Below, one piece after another: positions 39,542 through 48,744 of a stretch of DNA of 64,000 nucleotides. The DNA comes from Paenisporosarcina macmurdoensis (lineage in GTDB: Bacteria > Bacillota > Bacilli > Bacillales_A > Planococcaceae). Position 1 is the stretch's first letter. Every line of letters begins with the position of its first letter. The stretch lies in contig NZ_JBHSRI010000006.1 in NCBI RefSeq assembly GCF_042658845.1, positions 1-64,000 on the forward strand, given 5' to 3'. Made by a program: the position numbers and the translations under genes. The notes under the pieces are model-generated. The model searched no databases and had not been told where the DNA came from. It saw nothing but the letters and a program-made list of their open reading frames with translations.

Positions 39542-40012
39542 ATGCGGAATATATCAGATATTATTGAAGGGTATTTAAAGAAAGTTATCGAATTAGATGA
39601 TAAAGGGCATGTTGAGATAAAGCGCAGTGAGATTGCTGAACAATTTCAGTGTGTGCCCTCGCAGATAAATTATGTGATTAATACGCGCTTTACAGCAGAT
39701 CGTGGTTATCTCGTTGAAAGTAAACGGGGGGGCGGTGGCTATATACGTATTGTTCGCGTACGGTCTCACACGAAGGCGGATTTAATTGAAGTAATCCTAG
39801 TGAGTTTAGAGCGTGGAGCTTCTCAAACGATGATGGAAGATATTGTGTTCCGTTTAATCGATGAGGACGTGTTGACGAAGCGTGAGGCGAAGATGATGCT
39901 CGCTGCGCTTGATCGCACAACGCTTAACACCCCATTGCCGCATCGTGATGAACTGCGTTCGCGCATACTACAAGCGATGCTCTTAACACTCAAGTATGAA
40001 CAGTTAAAGTGA
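39542..40012 (+). CDS. ctsR: Class III heat-shock repressor CtsR
   Basis: A 156-residue repressor: an N-terminal winged helix (ISDIIEGYLKKVIELDDKGH, then IAEQFQCVPSQINYVINTRF) with the glycine-rich thermosensing wing R-G-G-G-G-Y-I-R-I, and a C-terminal dimerisation and McsB-contact domain. It represses its own operon at the 39449-39466 box and is inactivated by heat. AGGAGGTG precedes ATG 39542. First gene of the clpC operon. Confidence 0.97.
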   Translation: MRNISDIIEGYLKKVIELDDKGHVEIKRSEIAEQFQCVPSQINYVINTRFTADRGYLVESKRGGGGYIRIVRVRSHTKADLIEVILVSLERGASQTMMEDIVFRLIDEDVLTKREAKMMLAALDRTTLNTPLPHRDELRSRILQAMLLTLKYEQLK

Positions 40013-40025
40013 GGCGAGAGCGATT

Positions 40026-40565
40026 ATGATTTGTGAAAATTGCAAGCAGCGACCGGCAAAAGTAACGGTAACGCAAGTGCACAATGGAGCACAGGTGCAG
40101 CGTCATTATTGTGATGTATGTGCACAAGAGTTCCATCCTTACCATTTAGATTTTCAGCAGGATGCCCTTTCGCTTCATCAGTTATTATCCAATTGGTTCG
40201 GCTCTACAGAAACCAAGCAACCGCAAGAGAAACCGCAACCAGAACTAAACACATGTAGTTATTGTGGATGGACGTTTCAACAGTTTTTAAACCAAGGGAA
40301 GTTTGGCTGTGCCGAATGTTACGAAAGTTTTCATGGGCAACTGCCAGAAGTTTTTAAGAAATTGCATAATGGCAACGTAAAGCATATTGGGAAAGCGCCA
40401 GGATCATTTGGTCAAACCCTACAATTGAAAAAACAAATTGAGTCGATTCGTACAGAGATGCGAACGGCGATAGAGATTGAAAATTTCGAAGAGGCAGCAC
40501 GTCTTCGTGATGAAGCTCGCGCTTTAGAGGAGCAGCTACAAAGCGGAGGTGAAAACCGCAAATGA
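40026..40565 (+). CDS. mcsA: McsA, activator of the protein arginine kinase McsB
   Basis: A 179-residue protein with two zinc-binding Cys clusters (C-E-N-C with C-D-V-C, about 3-31; C-S-Y-C with C-A-E-C, about 78-102) and a C-terminal UVR motif (IEIENFEEAARLRDEARALE, about 150-169). It binds and activates McsB and tunes CtsR. It starts 14 bases after ctsR and overlaps mcsB by 4 bases. Confidence 0.96.
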   Translation: MICENCKQRPAKVTVTQVHNGAQVQRHYCDVCAQEFHPYHLDFQQDALSLHQLLSNWFGSTETKQPQEKPQPELNTCSYCGWTFQQFLNQGKFGCAECYESFHGQLPEVFKKLHNGNVKHIGKAPGSFGQTLQLKKQIESIRTEMRTAIEIENFEEAARLRDEARALEEQLQSGGENRK

Positions 40566-41662
40566 ATATTGAACGTTTTCTAGAGAACTCCGTAACAAGT
40601 TGGATGGCTGGCGAGGGTGAGCACGCAGACATTGTAATGAGTACACGAATCCGGCTAGCTCGAAATTTAACCGGCTACCGTTTTCCGCTTTCTTTTAGTG
40701 AAAATGAGGCATTACAAGTAGATCAAGAAGTTTCTGCTGTATTACTTGATGCAGAATCGGAACTTGAATCGACCTTTTCGTATATAGATATAAAAGAGCT
40801 TTCTGCGCTTAACCGACAAGTTTTGGTGGAGAAGCATTTAATTAGTCCAAAATTGGCTAATTCAGAAATTGCGGGTTCCGTTTTATTATCAGACGACGAA
40901 GCAGTTAGCGTAATGGTCAATGAAGAAGATCACATTCGCATACAATGTATTTTCCCTGGTTTACAATTGCACGAAGCATGGCGACAAGCAAACCATATTG
41001 ATGACGTTCTTGAAAAAGAATTACCGTATGCATTTGATGAGCAGTTTGGCTATTTAACGAGTTGTCCGACTAATACGGGAACTGGCCTGCGGGCATCGGT
41101 GATGATGCATTTACCAGCACTCACGATGACTAATCAAATGAATCGAATTGTCACTGCCATTACACGTCTCGGGATGGTCGTCCGCGGCATTTATGGAGAA
41201 GGTAGTGAAGCACTTGCTAATGTGTACCAAGTCTCAAATCAAACCACACTTGGAAAGTCAGAAGAAGATATTTTATCTGATTTGCAAAGTATTACGGAAC
41301 AAATTATTCAAAAAGAACGTGAATCAAGAACGGCTCTCTTACATACGAGACCGAATGTGTTAGAAGATCGTTTGTACCGTTCGTTAGGTGTTTTAACGTA
41401 TGCACGACTTTTATCAACAGAAGAAGCGGGCCGCTGTTTATCAAACGTTCGTCTTGGTATTGATTTAGGATTGATTAAAGGTGTCGATGTTTCAATTTTG
41501 AATGAATGCATGATTTTTATGCAACCAGGTTTTTTGCAAAAGTATGCAGGTACGTCTCTGAAACCGGAAGAACGTGATGTGTTTCGAGCAAAGTTGTTTA
41601 GGGAACGATTGCAAGTAGATACTAATTTAGACAACGAAGGAGAGGAAACTCATGATGTTTAA
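40562..41662 (+). CDS. mcsB: Protein arginine kinase McsB
   Basis: A 366-residue phosphagen-kinase-fold enzyme. ATP-binding S-T-R-I-R-L-A-R-N (about 30-38), the T-S-C-P-T-N-T-G-T-G-L-R loop (about 165-176) and the pArg-allosteric R-D-x-x-R-A motif (R-D-V-F-R-A) near the C-terminus are present. It marks CtsR and misfolded proteins with phosphoarginine for ClpCP. It overlaps mcsA (ATGA) and the clpC start. Confidence 0.96.
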   Translation: MNIERFLENSVTSWMAGEGEHADIVMSTRIRLARNLTGYRFPLSFSENEALQVDQEVSAVLLDAESELESTFSYIDIKELSALNRQVLVEKHLISPKLANSEIAGSVLLSDDEAVSVMVNEEDHIRIQCIFPGLQLHEAWRQANHIDDVLEKELPYAFDEQFGYLTSCPTNTGTGLRASVMMHLPALTMTNQMNRIVTAITRLGMVVRGIYGEGSEALANVYQVSNQTTLGKSEEDILSDLQSITEQIIQKERESRTALLHTRPNVLEDRLYRSLGVLTYARLLSTEEAGRCLSNVRLGIDLGLIKGVDVSILNECMIFMQPGFLQKYAGTSLKPEERDVFRAKLFRERLQVDTNLDNEGEETHDV

Positions 41663-44090
41663 TCGATTTACACAACGCGCACAAAAAGTACTCCAATTGG
41701 CTCAGGAAGAAGCGATTCGTATGAAACACGAGTCCATTGGAACTGAACATATATTATTAGGTTTAATTCGCGAAGGCGGCGGAATTGCTGCAAAAGCAAT
41801 GGAAGCAATTGAAGTGAGTCCTCAAGTGATTGAAGACGGAATTGAAGAATTAGTGGGAATGGGAACTGGTGACGTGGGTCCTATCGTGCATTACACACCA
41901 CGCGCTAAAAAAGTGATCGAGTTGTCTGTAGACGAATCACGCAAACTGGGCCATTCATATATCGGAACTGAGCATTTATTATTGGCTTTAATTCGCGAAG
42001 GTGAAGGCGTAGCTGCTCGTGTCCTTAATAACTCGGGCGTTAGCTTAAACAAAGCTCGTCAACAAGTATTGCAACTTCTAGGAAGCAATGATCACGTTCA
42101 AGCAAACGGCAGCTCAAATCCTGCAGCTAGCACACCAACGCTTGATAGCTTAGCTCGTGATTTAACACAAATCGCCCGTGAAGGTAGCTTGGATCCGGTC
42201 ATTGGCCGTAGCAAAGAAATCACACGTGTTATTGAAGTGTTATCTCGCCGTACTAAAAACAATCCTGTTCTTATTGGAGAACCAGGTGTTGGTAAAACGG
42301 CAATTGCTGAAGGATTAGCGCAACAAATTGTTCAAAATGAAGTGCCAGAAATTTTACGCGACAAACGCGTTATGACATTAGATATGGGTACCGTGGTAGC
42401 GGGAACTAAATACCGTGGTGAGTTTGAAGATCGCTTGAAAAAAGTAATGGATGAAATTCGCCAAGCAGGCAATGTTATTCTTTTCATCGATGAACTTCAT
42501 ACCTTAATTGGAGCTGGTGGAGCTGAAGGTGCAATTGATGCATCTAATATCTTAAAACCATCTCTTGCTCGTGGAGAACTACAATGTATTGGGGCAACTA
42601 CAATCGATGAGTACCGCAAATACATCGAAAAAGATGCTGCGTTAGAACGACGTTTCCAACCGATTCAAGTAGATGAGCCATCTGTTGAAGAATCTATTCT
42701 GATTATTAAAGGTCTTCGTGATCGCTATGAAGCGCATCACCGTGTGAAAATTACAGATGAAGCGATTATTGCAGCAGCTAAAATGTCTGATCGCTACATT
42801 TCTGATCGTTTCTTACCTGATAAAGCGATTGACTTAATTGACGAAGCGGGTTCAAAAGTTCGTTTGCGTTCATATACAACTCCACCGAATTTAAAAGAAT
42901 TAGAATTACGTTTAGAAGCGATTCGTTCGGAGAAAAACGCGGCAGTTCAAAGTCAAGAGTTTGAAAAAGCAGCATCGTTCCGCGATACAGAACAAAAGCT
43001 GAAAGAAGAGCTGGATAGCACGAAGAAGACATGGAAAGAAGAACAAGGCAAAGCGGAATCTGAAGTAACAGTAGAAGATATCGCAGCTGTTGTATCTATG
43101 TGGACAGGAATTCCAGTTTCTAAACTTGCACAAACTGAATCTCAAAAATTGTTGAAGTTAGAAGATACATTGCATAAACGTGTTATCGGGCAAGCGGAAG
43201 CTGTTACAGCAATTTCTCGTGCAGTACGTAGAGCTCGTGCAGGATTGAAAGATCCAAAACGTCCAATTGGTTCATTCATTTTCTTAGGACCAACGGGTGT
43301 TGGTAAAACAGAACTTGCTCGTGCATTAGCTGAAAGTATGTTCGGTGATGAAGATGCGATGATTCGTGTGGATATGTCTGAGTACATGGAAAGACACTCA
43401 ACTTCACGTTTAGTTGGTTCTCCTCCAGGTTACGTAGGGCATGAAGAAGGCGGTCAATTGACAGAAAAAGTTCGTCGCAAGCCGTACTCTGTTATTCTGT
43501 TAGACGAAATAGAAAAAGCACATCCAGATGTTTTCAATATCTTATTGCAAGTATTAGAAGACGGCCGCTTAACTGATTCAAAAGGACGCACAGTAGACTT
43601 CCGCAACACGGTTGTTATCATGACTTCAAACGTTGGGGCAGAGGCGCTTAAGAAAAATAAATATGTCGGCTTCAACTTGCAAGACGGCGAACAAAAATAC
43701 AAAGATATGAAAGGCAGAATGCTCGAAGAACTTAAAAAAGCATTCCGTCCTGAGTTCTTAAACCGTGTGGATGAAATGATCGTGTTCCATTCATTAGAAA
43801 AAGAACATTTAAAAGAAATCGTTACATTGATGACTGCTACATTAACAAAACGTTTGAAAGAACAAGAAATCGAGCTAGAGTTAACCGAAGCAGCACAAGA
43901 AAAAATTGCTAAAGAAGGCTACGACCCAGAGTACGGCGCACGTCCGCTCCGTCGTGCACTTCAAAAACATATTGAAGATCGCTTGTCTGAAGAGCTGTTA
44001 AAAGGTACTGTTTTAACAGGATACAATATTGTGTTTGATGTAGAAAACGATGAATTCGTGATTCGTTCAGAAGCATTAGTCGCTAAATAA
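41652..44090 (+). CDS. clpC: ATP-dependent Clp protease ATPase subunit ClpC
   Basis: An 812-residue Hsp100 unfoldase: double Clp-N domain (1-145), NBD1 with Walker A G-E-P-G-V-G-K-T (209-216), a middle domain with the UVR-like region (NAAVQSQEFEKAASFRD), and NBD2 with G-P-T-G-V-G-K-T at about 546-553. It threads phosphoarginine-tagged substrates into ClpP. AAGGAGAGG precedes tandem ATGs; the start lies within the last codons of mcsB. It is closed by the terminator at 44098. Confidence 0.97.
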   Translation: MMFNRFTQRAQKVLQLAQEEAIRMKHESIGTEHILLGLIREGGGIAAKAMEAIEVSPQVIEDGIEELVGMGTGDVGPIVHYTPRAKKVIELSVDESRKLGHSYIGTEHLLLALIREGEGVAARVLNNSGVSLNKARQQVLQLLGSNDHVQANGSSNPAASTPTLDSLARDLTQIAREGSLDPVIGRSKEITRVIEVLSRRTKNNPVLIGEPGVGKTAIAEGLAQQIVQNEVPEILRDKRVMTLDMGTVVAGTKYRGEFEDRLKKVMDEIRQAGNVILFIDELHTLIGAGGAEGAIDASNILKPSLARGELQCIGATTIDEYRKYIEKDAALERRFQPIQVDEPSVEESILIIKGLRDRYEAHHRVKITDEAIIAAAKMSDRYISDRFLPDKAIDLIDEAGSKVRLRSYTTPPNLKELELRLEAIRSEKNAAVQSQEFEKAASFRDTEQKLKEELDSTKKTWKEEQGKAESEVTVEDIAAVVSMWTGIPVSKLAQTESQKLLKLEDTLHKRVIGQAEAVTAISRAVRRARAGLKDPKRPIGSFIFLGPTGVGKTELARALAESMFGDEDAMIRVDMSEYMERHSTSRLVGSPPGYVGHEEGGQLTEKVRRKPYSVILLDEIEKAHPDVFNILLQVLEDGRLTDSKGRTVDFRNTVVIMTSNVGAEALKKNKYVGFNLQDGEQKYKDMKGRMLEELKKAFRPEFLNRVDEMIVFHSLEKEHLKEIVTLMTATLTKRLKEQEIELELTEAAQEKIAKEGYDPEYGARPLRRALQKHIEDRLSEELLKGTVLTGYNIVFDVENDEFVIRSEALVAK

Positions 44091-44097
44091 AACAATT

Positions 44098-44135
44098 GGA
44101 GCATTCCGGCGAGACTGTTCGGAATGCTCTTTTTC
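44098..44135 (+). terminator. Terminator after clpC
   Basis: GGAGCATTCCG and CGGAATGCTC pair, followed by TTTTTC. It lies between clpC and radA, so radA expression beyond it needs read-through or its own promoter. Confidence 0.85.
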
Positions 44136-44150
44136 TACATAGGAGGAATT

Positions 44151-45527
44151 ATGGCTAAACGTAAAACGAAATTTATGTGTAACTCATGTGGCTATGAATC
44201 CGCAAAATGGATGGGTCGTTGCCCGGGTTGTAACGAATGGAATACGATGGTGGAAGAGATAGAAGTGGTCGTAAAAGGACCTCGTCGAACATTCCAACAT
44301 TCAGACGGTCCTCAGCACAAAGCAACGCCAATCACAGCAATCGAAACTTCGGACGAACCTCGTGTAGATACTGATTTAGAGGAGTTGAATCGGGTTCTTG
44401 GTGGTGGAGTTGTGCCAGGTTCACTGGTACTAATTGGTGGAGATCCAGGTATTGGAAAATCCACTTTATTGCTACAAGTATCTGCGTTACTTGCTAATAA
44501 AGGGCATCGCGTCTTATACATGTCCGGTGAAGAGTCTATTCGTCAAACGAAGTTGCGCGCAGAACGTTTAGGTGTGAAATCTGCTGAACTTTATATTTAT
44601 TCCGAAACAAATTTGGAATTAGTGAATGAAGCCATTGATAGCGTGCAACCAAAATTTGTCGTGATCGACTCCATTCAAACTGTGCATCATCCGGAAGTAA
44701 CCTCTGCGCCAGGCAGTGTCTCTCAAGTCCGTGAATGTACAGCTGAATTAATGCGCATTGCGAAAACCAAAAACATTGCTATTTTCTTAGTGGGTCATGT
44801 CACGAAAGAAGGCCAAATTGCTGGTCCGCGAATACTTGAACATATGGTAGATACCGTGTTGTATTTTGAAGGAGAACGTCATCATACGTATCGTATTTTA
44901 CGATCTCAAAAAAATAGATTTGGGTCGACCAACGAGATTGCGATATTTGAAATGTTGCAGGGTGGATTGAAAGAAGTACTAAATCCATCCGAGCTATTTT
45001 TACAAGAACGTTCACAAGGTGCTGCAGGATCAACAGTAGTTGCTTCTATGGAAGGAACACGCCCAATTTTAGTTGAAATCCAAGCATTAGTGACGCCAAC
45101 AAGCTTTAACTACCCTAAACGTATGGCCAGTGGAATTGATCAAAATCGAGTCCAGCTATTAATGGCTGTTTTAGAAAAAAGAATGGGGATGCTCCTTCAA
45201 ACACAAGATGCCTACATTAAGGTAGCTGGTGGAGTGAAGCTTGATGAGCCTGCCATTGACTTAGCTGTATTAACGACGATTGTCTCGAGTTATCGTGATG
45301 TAGCAGTTAGTGCGCATGACTGTTTTATTGGTGAAGTTGGCTTAACCGGTGAAGTACGTCGCGTATCGAGAGTTGAACAACGCGTACAAGAAGCGGCTAA
45401 ACTAGGCTTCAAACGTGCCATCATTCCTGCCTCTAATATCGGCGGATGGGATTTTCCTAAAGGGATAAAAGTAATCGGCGTTGAAAGTATTAATGATGCA
45501 TTAAAAGAAGCTTTCCCAAACGCTTAG
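44151..45527 (+). CDS. radA: DNA repair protein RadA/Sms
   Basis: A 458-residue protein: N-terminal zinc finger (C-N-S-C and C-P-G-C, about 9-28), RecA-like ATPase with Walker A G-G-D-P-G-I-G-K-S-T (about 98-107), the RadA-specific K-N-R-F-G motif, and a Lon-protease-like C-terminal domain lacking a catalytic dyad. It drives branch migration in recombination. ATG 44151 follows AGGAGG; an upstream in-frame start lies inside the terminator and is rejected. In Bacillus it is followed by disA; here it is not. Confidence 0.97.
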   Translation: MAKRKTKFMCNSCGYESAKWMGRCPGCNEWNTMVEEIEVVVKGPRRTFQHSDGPQHKATPITAIETSDEPRVDTDLEELNRVLGGGVVPGSLVLIGGDPGIGKSTLLLQVSALLANKGHRVLYMSGEESIRQTKLRAERLGVKSAELYIYSETNLELVNEAIDSVQPKFVVIDSIQTVHHPEVTSAPGSVSQVRECTAELMRIAKTKNIAIFLVGHVTKEGQIAGPRILEHMVDTVLYFEGERHHTYRILRSQKNRFGSTNEIAIFEMLQGGLKEVLNPSELFLQERSQGAAGSTVVASMEGTRPILVEIQALVTPTSFNYPKRMASGIDQNRVQLLMAVLEKRMGMLLQTQDAYIKVAGGVKLDEPAIDLAVLTTIVSSYRDVAVSAHDCFIGEVGLTGEVRRVSRVEQRVQEAAKLGFKRAIIPASNIGGWDFPKGIKVIGVESINDALKEAFPNA

Positions 45528-45549
45528 GCGTTTCTGGGAAAGCTTTTTC
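45508..45549 (+). terminator. Terminator overlapping the radA stop codon
   Basis: AAGCTTTCCCA and TGGGAAAGCTTTTT pair; the radA stop lies in the loop side. Transcription probably ends here instead of continuing into a disA gene. Confidence 0.8.
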
Positions 45550-46294
45550 TCAAGATATGAGTTGTTTCTGAAGTTGATGAGAGCCACAATTTGAATGGCA
45601 ATTGTGGCTGCGTCTGCCGCCGTTTATTTTTTCTTTAAAGTGATGTCATGAACAAGGAAGTGTCAGACGGAATGCCACCTGACACATTTAGTGATCTCCT
45701 CAAGGTTGCTAACCTTCTGTAGAGTAAGTGTCACCACTGACTTTAAAGAATCTGAAATAAAGTGAGCTGGAAGAGGGCCAACTCTTTATTCACCAGATTA
45801 TAGTGCAGCAGAGAATACGACCGAAGCGCACTGGAAACCTTCATTGGTGTCTCTGGCTAGCACGCCTTTATTGTTTCTTTAGAGTAAGTATCACCAATAG
45901 CTTTAAAAAATCGTCTGAAATAAAGTATGAAGGAAGAGACCAAAATATCATTTTCGGTCGAATATCTACATAAAAATAGTGTCTATTCTCTAGTAAACCA
46001 AAAGATCTTAACTGTGAGCTCTCAGGTTTTCAGGGAGCGAAGGACGAATCCCCGCCGCAGAATGATCTAAAAAAACAGAGTTGGGCGAGTGACGAAGTCA
46101 CAAGCCCAACTCTTTATTCACTAGATTATAGTGCAGCAGAGAATACGACCGAAGCGCACTGGAAAATTTACATTAGTAGGATCAGTGACCCTGCCTTTCT
46201 TTAGCAAGTCACGAAAAGTCAGCAAAGAGAAGTAAATAGCCAACTATCAAATGCAACTTTCCGCATTCCATATACGTCAAAAAGGTGTTTCCAA
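45550..46294. repeat. Gene-free repeat region where disA normally lies
   Basis: Two interleaved direct repeats fill this gap. ACTCTTTATTCACCAGATTA, TAGTGCAGCAGAGAATACGA, CCGAAGCGCACTGGAAA occurs at 45781-45837 and 46109-46165. AGAGTAAGTGTCACC plus CTGAAATAAAGT occurs at 45721-45775 and 45881-45938. A hairpin AGAGTTGGGC/GCCCAACTCT with inner GTGAC/GTCAC (46077-46116) precedes the second copy. No frame with coding character is seen on either strand. Confidence 0.75.
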
Positions 46295-46330
46295 GTGAAA
46301 ACGTGTATAATAAAAACAGGAGGTGGGCTT

Positions 46331-47410
46331 GTGTTAAAGTGGATTATTCGCATTACATTTATCTTAATTGGTGGAACGCTCGGGTTGCTATTATTACCGC
46401 AATTATACGAACTTATTAATTTATCCCGTAACCCGTGGCTGAACAATCCCTATGTTTCTGTAATAATTGGTGCCATTCTTTTGTATGTCATGGCATTATT
46501 ACTAACTGATTACTTAATTGAATTTTTAAAGTGGATGGAAGATCGATTGCTCGTTGCACCAATCGGAGATTTATTGTCTGGAACGCTTGGCCTGATTATC
46601 GGACTTAGTGTGGCATTTCTTTTAAACTTTGCGGTTGATTCCATTCAACTGCCAGTCATAAATGCAGTGTTACCCGTGTTGTTAACCATCATTTTAGGGT
46701 ATCTTGGATTTCAGGTTGGCTTTAAAAAACGTGATGAGATTGGGCAAATGTTTACTGCCAGCAGATCGACTACACCAAAAAAGAAATTCGATGAAAACAA
46801 CCCGCAAGCATTACAACAAGCATCATATAAGTTGCTAGATACAAGTGTTATTATTGATGGACGAATTGCGGACATCTCCACAACAGGATTCATGGAAGGT
46901 GTGCTTGTCGTTCCTCAATTCGTCTTAACGGAACTTCAGCATATCGCCGATTCTTCTGATACGTTAAAACGTACACGTGGACGTCGAGGATTGGATATTT
47001 TGAAGCGACTTCAATCAGAACGAGCTTCTGCCTTATTGATTACAGAAGAAGATTTTGACGATGTTCAAGAAGTGGATATTAAACTAATGCGCCTCGCGAA
47101 AAAGATGGACGGCATGGTCGTAACGAACGACTTCAACTTAAACAAAGTGTGTGAGTTACATAAAGTACCAGTGCTTAACATTAACGATCTTGCGAATGCG
47201 GTGAAGCCAATCGTTATTCCAGGTGAAGAAATGCATATCGTCGTCATTAAAGATGGAAAAGAACAGAACCAAGGCATCGCCTATTTAGACGATGGTACGA
47301 TGATTGTCGTTGAAGACGGTCGCTCTAATATTGGTCAAGCAACTGATGTTATTGTCACAAGTGTTCTACAAACATCGGCTGGACGCATGATATTTGCAAA
47401 AAGAAAGTAA
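46331..47410 (+). CDS. yacL: PIN/TRAM-domain membrane protein YacL
   Basis: A 359-residue protein: four N-terminal membrane helices (about 5-130), a PIN nuclease-like domain starting L-L-D-T-S-V-I-I-D-G-R with acidic residues (D-T-S, E-L, and the late V-T-N-D-F-N-L), and a C-terminal TRAM domain (about 290-345). Its role in RNA processing is uncertain. GTG 46331 follows AGGAGGTGG; an upstream in-frame ATG is not preferred. Confidence 0.92.
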   Translation: MLKWIIRITFILIGGTLGLLLLPQLYELINLSRNPWLNNPYVSVIIGAILLYVMALLLTDYLIEFLKWMEDRLLVAPIGDLLSGTLGLIIGLSVAFLLNFAVDSIQLPVINAVLPVLLTIILGYLGFQVGFKKRDEIGQMFTASRSTTPKKKFDENNPQALQQASYKLLDTSVIIDGRIADISTTGFMEGVLVVPQFVLTELQHIADSSDTLKRTRGRRGLDILKRLQSERASALLITEEDFDDVQEVDIKLMRLAKKMDGMVVTNDFNLNKVCELHKVPVLNINDLANAVKPIVIPGEEMHIVVIKDGKEQNQGIAYLDDGTMIVVEDGRSNIGQATDVIVTSVLQTSAGRMIFAKRK

Positions 47411-47437
47411 ATCACGATAAGTGAACGTTAAACGATA

Positions 47438-47490
47438 AGAGGCTGCCCTTTCTGTCATCTACATGTGACAGCTGAGGCGGCCTCCTTTTC
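47438..47490 (+). terminator. Large hairpin between yacL and ispD
   Basis: GAGGCtGCC pairs with GGCgGCCTC, with an inner TGTCA/TGACA stem, followed by CTTTTC. It may terminate or attenuate transcription before ispD. Confidence 0.65.
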
Positions 47491-47515
47491 CATAATGAAA
47501 GAGGCGATACATCAC

Positions 47516-48211
47516 ATGAACTATATCGTTGTATTACCGGCAGCAGGTAGCGGTAAAAGAATGAAGGCTGAGCGCAATAAATTATTTCTCACCTTACGGG
47601 GTAAGCCAATTCTGATGCATACACTTGATGTCTTTGAACAAGATCCGGATTGCGTGGGTATCTGGCTAGCAGTTAAGCCTGAAGAACGTATGATCATTCA
47701 AGAAATGTTGGAGCAGTATAACGTCACGAAAGTAAAAGGGATGCCTTCAGGTGGCGCTGAACGCCAACATAGTGTGTATGCTTGCGTGAAAGAAGTTGGC
47801 AATGACGCGGAATTGATTCTCGTTCACGATGCTGCTAGGCCTTTCATTGAACCATCCGTTATTAAACAATTGACGCAAAAAGCATATGAAACAGGTGCGG
47901 CAATCGCTGGTGTGAAAGCGAAAGACACTATGAAGCGAGTGCGTAATCATATTATTGAAGAAACAGTAGATCGTGAACAATTGTGGATGATCCAAACGCC
48001 GCAAGCTTTCCATACCCAAATTTTGACAAAAGCACAGCATCAAGCGGAACAAGATGATTTTCTTGGCACAGATGAATCCATGCTCGTGGAGCGGCTTAAT
48101 ATTGACGTGCATGTGGTTGAAAGTACGTATGATAATGTGAAAATGACAACACAAGAGGATTTACTAATTGGTGAAGCCATCTTACAAAAACGACAGCAGG
48201 AGGGAAACTAA
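47516..48211 (+). CDS. ispD: 2-C-methyl-D-erythritol 4-phosphate cytidylyltransferase
   Basis: A 231-residue MEP-pathway enzyme that joins CTP and MEP. The nucleotide-binding V-L-P-A-A-G-S-G-K-R-M (about 5-15), V-H-D-A-A-R-P-F (about 104-111) and T-D-E-S (about 180) are intact. ATG 47516 follows GAGGCG at 9 bases; an earlier in-frame ATG (47495) is less well placed. The ispF ATG follows the stop directly. Confidence 0.95.
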   Translation: MNYIVVLPAAGSGKRMKAERNKLFLTLRGKPILMHTLDVFEQDPDCVGIWLAVKPEERMIIQEMLEQYNVTKVKGMPSGGAERQHSVYACVKEVGNDAELILVHDAARPFIEPSVIKQLTQKAYETGAAIAGVKAKDTMKRVRNHIIEETVDREQLWMIQTPQAFHTQILTKAQHQAEQDDFLGTDESMLVERLNIDVHVVESTYDNVKMTTQEDLLIGEAILQKRQQEGN

Positions 48212-48688
48212 ATGTTTAGAGTTGGACAAGGATTTGATGTACATGAATTTGCAGAAAATCGCCCCCTTATAATAGGTGGCGTAATGATTCCTTATGAAAA
48301 AGGTTTAATCGGTCATTCAGATGCCGATGTTTTATTACATACAGTAACGGATGCCGCACTGGGCGCTATTGGTGAAGGGGACATTGGTCGCCATTTCCCT
48401 GATACAGATCCTGAATTTAAAGACGCGGATTCCGCGAAACTACTTGCTTACATTTGGAACATTGTTGAAGAAAAAGGCTACAAATTAGGCAATGTTGACT
48501 GTACGATTATTGCTCAAGCACCAAAAATGGCACCGTACATTACACAAATGCGTGATCGCATCGCAGAACTACTAAATGCTGAACCTTCTCAAGTGAATGT
48601 AAAAGCGACAACCACTGAAAAACTCGGTTTTACTGGCCGTGGCGAAGGCATTGCAGCGCAAGCAACGATTTTACTCATTCAAAAATAG
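48212..48688 (+). CDS. ispF: 2-C-methyl-D-erythritol 2,4-cyclodiphosphate synthase
   Basis: A 158-residue trimeric enzyme of the MEP pathway. G-x-G-F-D-V-H (zinc ligands Asp and His, about 6-12), H-S-D-A-D-V-L-L-H (about 36-44) and G-D-I-G-R-H-F-P are conserved. AGGAGGGAAACTA precedes ATG 48212. ispD-ispF is the usual pair. Confidence 0.96.
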   Translation: MFRVGQGFDVHEFAENRPLIIGGVMIPYEKGLIGHSDADVLLHTVTDAALGAIGEGDIGRHFPDTDPEFKDADSAKLLAYIWNIVEEKGYKLGNVDCTIIAQAPKMAPYITQMRDRIAELLNAEPSQVNVKATTTEKLGFTGRGEGIAAQATILLIQK

Positions 48689-48744
48689 GCATGACCTGTG
48701 TTAAACTGAACAAAGTTTAGCACGTATTCGAGGAGGAACCACAT

